Assembly (NCBI GenBank): GCA_002498285.1
Contig: DAGU01000033.1
Location: forward strand, 4,377-16,985
Reading direction: 5' to 3'
Length of the DNA stretch: 12,609 bases
Origin: Methanomassiliicoccus sp. UBA386
GTDB taxonomy: Archaea > Thermoplasmatota > Thermoplasmata > Methanomassiliicoccales > Methanomassiliicoccaceae
Position numbers and translations under genes: made by a program. This document shows positions 7,501 to 12,609 of the stretch, one piece after another (position 1 is the stretch's first letter; every line of letters starts with the position of its first letter). Under the pieces are notes generated by a model, which saw only the letters and a program-made list of their open reading frames with translations, searched no databases and had not been told where the DNA came from.

Positions 7501-8704
7501 CCATGACGGTGGATATCACGCGCTCGCTGTCGGTGAGGTGGGCGCACAGTCCGACCAGGCGGTCTTCCACGTGATCGTATTCCACGTCGAGGTACACCCG
7601 TATGGTGCGGAAGCCCACATCGTTCTGATGGGCCGGCAGCAGGCTGACGCCGTGGTGGCCCAGGTTGATCACCTGGTAGTCATCCCTCCGTCTCTGGGGC
7701 AGGGTGGAGCGCCGCGCCTTGGCGCGCCTCACCAGGTCGTCCAGGTCGGCGCCGAAGGCCGGGGTGTTGCGCACCGCCGAGGCCTGGGGGGACGACAGAT
7801 CGAGCTCGGAAAGCGCCAGGAGGTCGGCGACGCCTTCTTTACGAAGGGCGCGCACCGTGACGGGGTCGAGGCCCAGCAGCTCCAGGCGCGCCTGCCGCTC
7901 GCTCTCCGGCATGCATATCGTATCGTGCATGCAGGTGTCGCACTTCTCCTCCAGACAGTAGCTCAGTTCGTCGAGCGGAGAGTCATCGATCGTCTCCACC
8001 GGCCCGCCGGGAGCGAGCAGCCGGCGGATATCGTCCATCTCTTCCCGCAGCGGCAGCGACGGTACGTTCAGCACGTCCTGCGTGCGGCGCGAATCCTTGT
8101 CGATGCGGACCACCGCCGTTTCCAGCACGACCTCCCGGACCTTGCCGGCGATGACCGGCGACGTCTCCAGAAGCTCTTCCTCGACCATCAGCCGGTAGGC
8201 GGCCAGCTGGATGCGGTGATAGGTCTTGTCCTTCCTGCTGGCCTTGCACTCCGCGATGCGCAGGACCGGCCGCCCGTCCTTCCAGGTGAGGATGACGAAG
8301 TCCATCCTGCCCGCCACCAGATAGCGGCCGATGCGGCGGCCGATCTCCACCTCCCGGGCGAAGATCTCCTCCCCGTCCCCCAACGTCCGGAGGGCGGACA
8401 TCAGGCTCGACCATCGGATGTTGTTCTCCTCGTCCTCCTTGGACGGATTGAGGCATCGCATCCGTTGCGAGAGGGCCGCCTCGGTCTCCTCCTCCCTCAG
8501 CCGTCCAGACGTCGCTAGGACAGGGTCCAGTGTTCCCCTGATGGTGTGGCGATGGGGGAACATCCGGTCCAGCGCGCCAGGGTCCTTGCGGATCATCAGC
8601 CGCAGCTTCAGGTCGCGTCCGCAACAGTTCTTGTCCACGTAGTCCCCGATGTCCGTGACGTTGACGTCGGGGCCATCTCCATTCCGCTCGTTCATTGCCC
8701 CCAT
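4592..8704 (-). CDS. Cas4-like nuclease / RNase H-like / SF1 helicase fusion protein
   Basis: Large cytoplasmic DNA-processing enzyme of 1370 residues, with a layout like Dna2 and the TM0106-type RecB-like nuclease-helicases. Domains in order: a PD-(D/E)XK nuclease (about 20-265) with D135, E152-x-K154 and Q166-x3-Y170; a Cas4/AddB-type iron-sulfur cysteine set, C255-x2-C258-x5-C264 plus C27 or C28; a helix-hairpin-helix-like stretch (about 275-303); an RNase H-like exonuclease-related domain (about 365-555) starting at LDVEYD 372-377, perhaps degenerate; a long unassigned middle region (about 560-900); then an SF1 helicase with Q917, Walker A GPPGTGKT 934-941, Walker B VVDEAS 1063-1068, GDHMQLSP 1092-1099, TYR 1146-1148, ITPHRAQ 1236-1242, DTVERLQGGE 1261-1270 and FSRAQ 1303-1307. 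All catalytic helicase motifs look intact. ATG 8704 gives the longest frame; ATG 8695, with GGGG ahead, is an alternative. Likely roles are end resection, repair or defence; which one is not shown. Confidence 0.9.
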   Translation of the reverse strand: MGAMNERNGDGPDVNVTDIGDYVDKNCCGRDLKLRLMIRKDPGALDRMFPHRHTIRGTLDPVLATSGRLREEETEAALSQRMRCLNPSKEDEENNIRWSSLMSALRTLGDGEEIFAREVEIGRRIGRYLVAGRMDFVILTWKDGRPVLRIAECKASRKDKTYHRIQLAAYRLMVEEELLETSPVIAGKVREVVLETAVVRIDKDSRRTQDVLNVPSLPLREEMDDIRRLLAPGGPVETIDDSPLDELSYCLEEKCDTCMHDTICMPESERQARLELLGLDPVTVRALRKEGVADLLALSELDLSSPQASAVRNTPAFGADLDDLVRRAKARRSTLPQRRRDDYQVINLGHHGVSLLPAHQNDVGFRTIRVYLDVEYDHVEDRLVGLCAHLTDSERVISTVMDGEEPYPRPMEESEEAAEPMQGVYVLRINEHGWSGAVEDDDLAEGEMVASFFDGLGRAIAAIAGKDEFRPVHFYLWSSKEMTYLIESCSRAGGPLLRSLTELLGCREKCRGDLEQLIFTSISDEISRSKALGYTSFSLPLAASVRWYGRSFHWYREVDGEPVNLAYAFKRDLFDNRAALYLTEDGEWAPKGRNTPDAQRRYMEVHARFRSGIPVPYWHAMWGTLPDRGEWKDKMLRRALVDYRRGGTPSLIRAFLMAKCEALRWLEERFEAKNSRLEKPMVPVYELESMESYFADRYDLVRACQDFLRLDHHRDKGEWLADLARSPAARVAEGTCIPLRNVRFRKEEGKTKLEAEIDLERFGISVPSFLSMCGLDAGMMRLIPYGGSIERGPTGYQALYEGVTAKITELDIATGIFQGEVIPYSDKDRGSDYILSSMAPKDGLMPFALAGEPKSAYVRHRVDRWLDANRQAPSIGWFDPVDPAVPVREPPAREQVEAYRRVLEDLRLRRHPLDEVQVQACLEGLGSTVQLMLGPPGTGKTNTASAAVMLRLAARPGHKLFLLSATTHTAVDELCGRLREAVPEFRKAADAAGIDNNPVAVLNIRREPMEQDEISCGDVSLIKERLGDGDVVVCGTVNDLLKLGDNFDRYRWPRETARADGLVVDEASMMIFPDFLALSTLVAEDGEIMLAGDHMQLSPITAHDWERETREQVVRMYPHDSAYKAMRRLGEACSEGAIRQSALTITYRLTPELTHLISSVYRREGVELVSKKGSVRKSGELASLADVWSSPGVYLAVHGESSSRKSNPFEVGLIRDIILARGVGEADVEPGTISIITPHRAQRGLLKGELSDLKYHIRLIDTVERLQGGECDTIIVSGTQSDASAISGNAEFILDLNRTNVIFSRAQARLIVVCSRNLLDSMPADFDDYASSMLWKHLRAVCDRTMLHLDGYAHEVEVRVPSRFWDGGEE

Positions 8705-8711
8705 CCGAGAG

Positions 8712-8727
8712 GCGGGTCAACTCCCGC
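8712..8727 (-). promoter_or_regulatory. GC dyad in the helicase leader
   Basis: GCGGG (8712-8716) and CCCGC (8723-8727) form a perfect 5-base inverted repeat around a six-base centre. It ends eight bases ahead of the helicase ATG at 8704 and lies downstream of the TATA-like box. In RNA it would be a small hairpin in the leader; in DNA it could be an operator near the transcription start. A five-base stem can occur by chance. Confidence 0.3.
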
Positions 8728-8755
8728 ACCAACTGGATGGTCAGGCGGTTTCGTG

Positions 8756-8763
8756 ATATTTAA
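8756..8763 (-). promoter_or_regulatory. TATA-like promoter element for the helicase operon
   Basis: On the minus strand this reads TTAAATAT, within CATTAAATATCACG, an A/T island in otherwise GC-rich sequence. Archaeal transcription normally starts about 25 bases downstream, which would be near 8730 and give a leader of about 26 bases before ATG 8704. There is no purine-rich BRE directly ahead of it. It lies in the 101-base gap between the upstream small gene and the helicase, suggesting that the helicase operon can be transcribed on its own. Confidence 0.5.
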
Positions 8764-8805
8764 TGAAAGTCCTGTGGGTCCAGCTCGGTAGCATAGAAGC
8801 CAGCG

Positions 8806-9207
8806 TCAGACGTACCCTATCTCGGCCGCCCGCTTGCGAGCCATCGCCTGCTCCACTAGGGCCTGCTGCTCCTCTCTGGTCAGCTTGGTGGCGTCCTCCA
8901 GGGCGATCGAGAACAGCCTGTCCGCCGCTGCCTTGATGTCCTTTGCGGTGATGGCCGATTCTTCTGACCGCTCCCTCTCCACCACCTGGCCGAACGACCT
9001 GATCTTGTCGGTGGCGTAGCCTTCCAGCGCCCTCGTCACATAATAGATGGTCACGGGATTGGCCTTGGAACGCTCAAGGTATTCGATCAGGGAGTTGACG
9101 TGGCGGGTCATCTCCAGAAACCTCTCCTTGTCGAGCCTTATCGCACTGTCCACGAAGGCGAGGGCCTCGATCATCTCCGTTGTCATCTCGCCGCTTTCAT
9201 CTGTCAT
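8806..9207 (-). CDS. Small helical protein of unknown function
   Basis: Protein of 133 residues that I do not recognise. It has no cysteine, no signal peptide and no membrane segment. It is rich in Glu, Arg, Ala and Lys and looks almost wholly alpha-helical, with a longer amphipathic helix from about 107 to the end (TKLTREEQQALVEQAMARKR and onward) that may mediate protein contacts. The segment at 36-66, with VNSLIEYLERSKANPVTIYY, looks like two helices joined by a turn. Codon usage matches the neighbours, which supports a real gene. The start at ATG 9207 has AGGAT about seven to eleven bases ahead. A second ATG at 9186 is possible. It is transcribed toward the nuclease-helicase 101 bases away, but a TATA-like element lies between them. 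It may be a partner of the helicase or an unrelated housekeeping protein. Confidence 0.7.
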   Translation of the reverse strand: MTDESGEMTTEMIEALAFVDSAIRLDKERFLEMTRHVNSLIEYLERSKANPVTIYYVTRALEGYATDKIRSFGQVVERERSEESAITAKDIKAAADRLFSIALEDATKLTREEQQALVEQAMARKRAAEIGYV

Positions 9208-9307
9208 ATCGAATCATCCTGTCCTCTCGGGAACGGCACGTCGCATGGACAACCTGTAGAAATACTATTCCCTGTCTTGGCACGTCCAAAAACGAAGGGA
9301 TCACGGC

Positions 9308-9327
9308 GCGCGATCGCCAGATCGCGC
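9308..9327. repeat. Perfect 8-base inverted repeat
   Basis: GCGCGATC (9308-9315) and GATCGCGC (9320-9327) flank GCCA. The arms are perfectly complementary and could form a stable hairpin or serve as a dimeric regulator site. It lies about 100 bases upstream of the small helical gene and 270 bases upstream of the surface protein gene. There is no T-run after it on either strand, so it does not look like a terminator. Confidence 0.6.
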
Positions 9328-9545
9328 AGCATTACGATGTGATGGGCCCCATGATAAAGGGCGGAGGAGGGCGCCTTGTTCCCCGAGATGATAACGAGTC
9401 ATCCCCATCATCCGCCAGGGATGACCGTGGCGCCGCCGGGACGCCTGGGTGTTGTTCTTCGACCGCCACGCTCCTGCCCCGAAATGCCTGCAGAACTATT
9501 ATTATCTAAAAAAGTAACTTGAGCTGATAATTGACTGAAAATCCC

Positions 9546-9553
9546 AATATATG
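9546..9553 (+). promoter_or_regulatory. TATA-like promoter element for the surface protein gene
   Basis: AATATATG within TGAAAATCCCAATATATGC. The expected start of transcription is near 9574, leaving a leader of about 24 bases before ATG 9598. A run GAAAA lies a few bases upstream. The A/T-rich stretch at 9499-9513 (TTATTATCTAAAAAA) is an alternative promoter but would leave a longer leader. Confidence 0.5.
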
Positions 9554-9597
9554 CTCCTCCCGCTCGGCATCCTGATTCAAAGATCTGGGGATGCACT

Positions 9598-12132
9598 ATG
9601 CGAAGCCCATTAGCCAAGACAGCGACGGCACTGATCATGCTCGGGCTGCTCCTGCCCGGGGCCATGGTCATGTATGAGGTCCCCTCGGCGTCCGCCTCGC
9701 CCACCTACGGGCGGGTGACGGTGTCGGGGGCGAACATACTTGTGGACGGCAACATGCCTTCTGAAAAGTTCTACGGGGTTGTCGATACCACCGCCCTGCA
9801 GTTCGCCATCATGACCTATATCGACGGTGAGGCGGGAGTAAGGGGCCGGACATCGGTATTCAATACCCCCGATACGAACAACTATGTCCGCAGCCCCATC
9901 GTTCCAAACGACACACCGGAGAACTTCTGGCATCAGTACTTTGCCCTGCTGAGGTACTACGACTGCAACCTGGTGCGCATCGGGTGCGGGGACACCTGGG
10001 GCACCTCGCTGCAGTACAATGCGTGGTTGAACCACCATGACGCGTACATCGCGCTGCTCCGCACTATGTGCGAGCAGGCCGAGGCCCACGGGGTGTGGGT
10101 GTCCCTGGTGCTGGCCGGCTCCCAGGAGTACCCGACCTTCACCTTCGGAGGCTCCGGCTCGGTGTTCGATCCCTCCTCCTCGGCCTTCGCCCGGTACGCT
10201 GCCTACTGCCGGGACGTCATGGCGGAGCTGGAAAGCGAGAACGCCATCTGCTGGTACGACCTCTTCAACGAGCCGGACCACAATTTCGTGTCGCAGTCGT
10301 ACTGGAACGGGGACAAGGTCCGCTTCCACAACTGGGCCAGGGCCGCCGTGGCGGCCACCGAGGGGGCGTCCACCCACCCGCGCACGATGGGCGTGGCGGC
10401 CCTGGGGACGCTGTTCGGCTGGAACAAGGCCGATTTCGACCTGGCGGTAGGCAAGATCGGGGTGGAGATCCTTCACGTCCACTACTACGGCTCGAACTAT
10501 GATGCCTACAACTTTCAGCTGCCGGAGGGCTGGGCCCGCCAGAACGGCAAGCCCCTCTTCTGGGGCGAGCTCGCCTACAACAAGGAGTACCCCATAGTGC
10601 GGTACGACTTCGCCGAGCAGGCCATCTGGAACGCCGGCGGTCAGGCCATCACGTCGATGGTGCTCACCGGCACGCCCGGATATCCGTACCGGGGAGGCTC
10701 CCTGGTGGACGTCCATCAGACGCCCGCGGAGCCGGTGGATGGGACGCCGCCCGCCGTTTCCATCACCTCGCCGGCCGACGGCCTCCTGACCAGGGAGCCG
10801 GGGGCGTTCGAGTGGAGCGCTTCCGACGCTTCGGGCATCGCAGGATACCGCTACCGCCTGGATGGCGGTCCGTGGACCTCCTGGTCGGCGGCGACCTCGG
10901 CGACGATGGGCGACCTGTCCGATGGCGAGCATGCTTTCGAGGTATCGGCCACCGACCCGGCGGGCAACGTGGGAACGACCGTCGTCCGTTTCACCGTGGA
11001 CCGGACCGGCCCCCAGGCGTCCTTCACCGCTCCCGCGGCAGGGGCTCGACTTGACACGACATCTGCGTACGTGGCGTGGTCCGCGTCCGATCCGGCCGGT
11101 GTTTCTCACTTCCGCTACCGCATCGACAGCGGCGCATGGTCGTCCGAGACCACGGCCACCTCGGCGCTGCTCTCGGACCTTTCGGACGGGACGCGCACCG
11201 TGGAGGTGGAGGCGACCGACATGCTCGGCAACACCCGCACCGTCGCGGTATCCTTCATCGTCGACACCTCGGTGCCGCCGATCGACATCCTATCGCCTTC
11301 CGACGGGGCGGGGATCAACGCGACCTCGATGGCGGTGGAATGGTCCTCCGACGATCCCGCGTCCCTTGTAGGTGTGGAGGTTCAGGTGGACAGCGGCGAC
11401 TGGACATTATATGACGTCGCGTCCCAGAGGATAACATTGGCCGGGCTGTCGGACGGAGAGCACCGGCTCAGCGTCCGGGGCACCTATGCCAACGGCCGGA
11501 CCTATGTCGACAGCATCACCGTATTCATTGACACAGCGGCGCCCGTCGTCGAGTCGGCCTCTCCGCAGGGCGCCGTCCAGCAGAGGCCCAGCGTGATCGC
11601 CGCCACGCTCTCTGAGGCATTGTCGTCGGCCACCATGGTTGTGGACGGTGTCGACGGAACGGCATCATGGGTGGGCAGCGCCGTGGAGTTCGTTCCGTCA
11701 TCGAGACTGCTGCGGGGGTTGAACTACACCGTAACGGTGAGTGCCGTCGACCTGGCCGGGAACGCGATGAGCGCGTCATGGGCCTTCACCATCGCCGAGG
11801 TCCCGCCAGCCAAGGGCGTGGTCACCGACAGCAGCGGCCGTCCGGTGGCGGGCGCGGTGGTGGCGCTGAGCACCGGCGACCAGGCCGTGACGGACGGTGA
11901 CGGCGTCTTCCTTCTGGATGTCGATCCTGGGACCTATAACGTCACGGTGTCCAGGGACGGGTACCAGAGCGTGATGGTGTCGCTCAGGCTGGGCCCCGGA
12001 GAAACGGCAACGGTAGGCCTGACCCCTGTGGGGGTTGGCCCCATGACCGTCATCATGCTTGTGGCCGGCCTCTCCATGCTGGCCATCATCCTGATCGCCA
12101 TGGGCCTGGTCCTGCCGGGGAGGAAGGGCTGA
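9598..12132 (+). CDS. Secreted, membrane-anchored GH5-like glycoside hydrolase with Ig-like domains
   Basis: Cell-surface protein of 844 residues. A Sec signal peptide spans about 1-33 (hydrophobic core ALIMLGLLLPGAMVM, cut near ASA|S). Residues about 36-375 form a clan-A (GH5-like) TIM-barrel domain: R127 in NLVRIG, the acid/base glutamate E225 in DLFNEP 221-226, HVHYYG 293-298, and the nucleophile E324 in FWGELAYN 321-328. Both catalytic glutamates are present, so activity on an outside polysaccharide or glycoprotein glycan is plausible; the substrate is not evident. Three tandem Ig-like repeats follow (383-646), then a fourth Ig-like domain of the SbsA/Big_5 kind (about 647-733), a carboxypeptidase-regulatory-like domain (about 737-808) and a C-terminal membrane helix (about 814-840) ending in GRKG. 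The catalytic domain would thus stand away from the cell on a stalk. C123 and C130 could form a disulfide. GGGG at 9587-9590 may serve as ribosome site. Exact GH family is uncertain. Confidence 0.85.
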   Translation: MRSPLAKTATALIMLGLLLPGAMVMYEVPSASASPTYGRVTVSGANILVDGNMPSEKFYGVVDTTALQFAIMTYIDGEAGVRGRTSVFNTPDTNNYVRSPIVPNDTPENFWHQYFALLRYYDCNLVRIGCGDTWGTSLQYNAWLNHHDAYIALLRTMCEQAEAHGVWVSLVLAGSQEYPTFTFGGSGSVFDPSSSAFARYAAYCRDVMAELESENAICWYDLFNEPDHNFVSQSYWNGDKVRFHNWARAAVAATEGASTHPRTMGVAALGTLFGWNKADFDLAVGKIGVEILHVHYYGSNYDAYNFQLPEGWARQNGKPLFWGELAYNKEYPIVRYDFAEQAIWNAGGQAITSMVLTGTPGYPYRGGSLVDVHQTPAEPVDGTPPAVSITSPADGLLTREPGAFEWSASDASGIAGYRYRLDGGPWTSWSAATSATMGDLSDGEHAFEVSATDPAGNVGTTVVRFTVDRTGPQASFTAPAAGARLDTTSAYVAWSASDPAGVSHFRYRIDSGAWSSETTATSALLSDLSDGTRTVEVEATDMLGNTRTVAVSFIVDTSVPPIDILSPSDGAGINATSMAVEWSSDDPASLVGVEVQVDSGDWTLYDVASQRITLAGLSDGEHRLSVRGTYANGRTYVDSITVFIDTAAPVVESASPQGAVQQRPSVIAATLSEALSSATMVVDGVDGTASWVGSAVEFVPSSRLLRGLNYTVTVSAVDLAGNAMSASWAFTIAEVPPAKGVVTDSSGRPVAGAVVALSTGDQAVTDGDGVFLLDVDPGTYNVTVSRDGYQSVMVSLRLGPGETATVGLTPVGVGPMTVIMLVAGLSMLAIILIAMGLVLPGRKG
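10744..11535 (+). repeat. Three tandem Ig-like repeats in the surface protein
   Basis: Units of 87-89 residues cover residues 383-469 (10744-11004), 470-557 (11005-11268) and 558-646 (11269-11535). Each has an opening proline or P-x-I/F strand with SP or AP (SPADG, APAAG, SPSDG), a W-S-A/S-S/D-D strand, a V/YRxD-SGxW or equivalent turn, LSDG in the second half and a closing F-x-V/I-D. Units 1 and 2 are closest (GYRYRLDGGPW against HFRYRIDSGAW); unit 3 is more diverged. The pattern resembles the OmpL47-type Ig-like repeats of surface proteins. Confidence 0.8.
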
Positions 12133-12148
12133 ACTCCCCTCAAACCTC

Positions 12149-12604
12149 TTATTTAATCTCCCAGAAGATCTCCGTCATGAGCTTCTCGTCCGGGACCTTT
12201 CCCGGCTCGTTGAGGTATCGCTCCCACATGCGTCCCGCCGGTTCGTATCCTTGGGAACGCATCCATTTCTCCATGGCGGCGTACGTCTCCATCAGCCGGC
12301 GGTACGGGCCGACGTGGACGCCGGTGGCCGCTCTCACCGATGGCAGCGTGAAGGGCCTGATGCGCCCCTCCCCCTCGAACGGCTCCTTCAGCGGGAATCC
12401 GCACTCCAGATCGGTATCCTCCCCCGCCCAGGAGTGGTAGTAGACGAAGGGCGGTCCGACCACTCGCAGTCCTCGGCGGGCTATGAACTCGCCAAGCTCG
12501 CCGTACGCCCTGCCGATGGTTGGGGCGATGTCCTCATGCCTGACCCTTTCCCGGATGGCCGCGGAAGGCTGCTCCGCGGTGGTGATCACTCTATACTCCT
12601 CCAT
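12149..12604 (-). CDS. Stand-alone GyrI-like effector-binding domain protein
   Basis: Protein of 151 residues matching the GyrI-like/AraC effector-binding fold, which binds small, often cationic or hydrophobic molecules. It begins with a beta strand (EEYRVITTAEQPSAAIRERV). The first half of the duplicated fold includes IGRAYGELGEFIARRGLRVVGPPFVYY at 30-56. The second has the family hallmark HVGPYRRLMETYAAMEKWM at 97-115, followed by the WERYLNEPG segment at 127-135 and the closing EIFWEI strand. There is no DNA-binding helix-turn-helix, so it is not a transcription factor by itself; it may be a ligand-binding or detoxifying protein of the SOUL/GyrI kind. The full frame is present, with ATG at 12604 only five bases from the window edge, so its promoter is not visible. 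It converges on the surface protein gene with 16 bases between stops, and no functional link is implied. Confidence 0.88.
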   Translation of the reverse strand: MEEYRVITTAEQPSAAIRERVRHEDIAPTIGRAYGELGEFIARRGLRVVGPPFVYYHSWAGEDTDLECGFPLKEPFEGEGRIRPFTLPSVRAATGVHVGPYRRLMETYAAMEKWMRSQGYEPAGRMWERYLNEPGKVPDEKLMTEIFWEIK

Positions 12605-12609
12605 ATTAT

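Larger units (their letters stand above)
9208..9597. other. Divergent intergenic region with short inverted repeats
   Basis: Gap of 390 bases between the divergent small helical protein and the surface protein. Open frames crossing it have no family likeness and overlap neighbours. It holds a perfect 8-base dyad (9308-9327); TTGG-N5-CCAA (9277-9289); ATGGG-N-CCCAT (9342-9352); GATGA-N7-TCATC (9387-9403) enclosed by GCGGA (9361-9365) and TCCGC (9411-9415); GGCGCC at 9370-9375 and 9429-9434; and ATGATAA twice (9351, 9388). An A-run with TTATTATCT ahead of it lies at 9499-9513, and a TATA-like box at 9546-9553. On the minus strand, AATAGTATTT (near 9260-9269) could serve the small gene. No tRNA or rRNA is visible. 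Confidence 0.6.

Noticed and set aside
4592..8704. Calling the large protein a CRISPR Cas4 or a restriction enzyme
   Set aside because: The nuclease domain is fused to an SF1 helicase as in Dna2/TM0106-like proteins; no cas1/cas2, methylase or specificity gene lies nearby.
9308..9327. CRISPR-like repeat
   Set aside because: The dyad occurs once; there are no regularly spaced copies, and the Cas4-like domain of the helicase alone is not evidence for a CRISPR locus.
9408..9704. 98-residue minus-strand open frame across the surface protein start
   Set aside because: It has no recognisable domain, overlaps the signal peptide region of a well-supported gene, and runs through the promoter area.
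12133..12160. Possible terminator between the two convergent genes at the right end
   Set aside because: Only a weak T-rich stretch (CTCTTATTT) is present, with no stem and no long T-run on either strand.

Overview
The window is GC-rich, densely coded and most likely archaeal. The points in favour are heavy use of AGG (Arg) and ATA (Ile) codons, a stand-alone THUMP protein of the archaeal Tan1-like type, and A/T-rich TATA-like elements about 25 bases ahead of the expected transcription starts. No bacterial -35/-10 pairs were evident. The gene mix (ECF vitamin uptake, M3 peptidase, Tan1-like protein, membrane-anchored surface protein) would fit a Thermoplasmatota genome such as Methanomassiliicoccales, but there is no rRNA or methanogenesis gene here, so this placement is inference.

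Region 1 (1-3233, + strand): the 3' part of an ECF-type ABC ATPase, an ECF substrate-binding membrane protein (S component) one base later, and after 34 bases an M3-family oligoendopeptidase. Together they look like a vitamin or cofactor uptake operon with a cytoplasmic peptidase at its end.

Region 2 (3227-9207, - strand, read right to left): a small all-helical protein of unknown function; then a 1370-residue nuclease-helicase with a Cas4-like Fe-S nuclease, a probable RNase H-like domain and an SF1 helicase; then a DUF1294 membrane protein whose start overlaps the helicase stop as ATGA; then a one-Cys peroxiredoxin of the BCP type; then the THUMP protein. The last four genes have gaps of -4, 37 and 36 bases and are probably one transcript. 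A TATA-like box and a small GC dyad lie just ahead of the helicase. The operon converges with the peptidase gene, the two 3' ends overlapping by 7 bases.

Region 3 (9208-9597): a divergent intergenic region of 390 bases with several short inverted repeats and a TATA-like promoter for the next gene.

Region 4 (9598-12132, + strand): an 844-residue secreted, C-terminally membrane-anchored protein. It has a GH5-like glycoside hydrolase domain, three tandem Ig-like repeats, a fourth Ig-like domain and a carboxypeptidase-regulatory-like domain. Convergent to it, 16 bases away, is a stand-alone GyrI-like effector-binding protein (12149-12604, - strand).

The most notable items are the nuclease-helicase fusion with its possible small partner gene, and the archaeal surface-anchored glycosidase-like protein with the structured region ahead of it.
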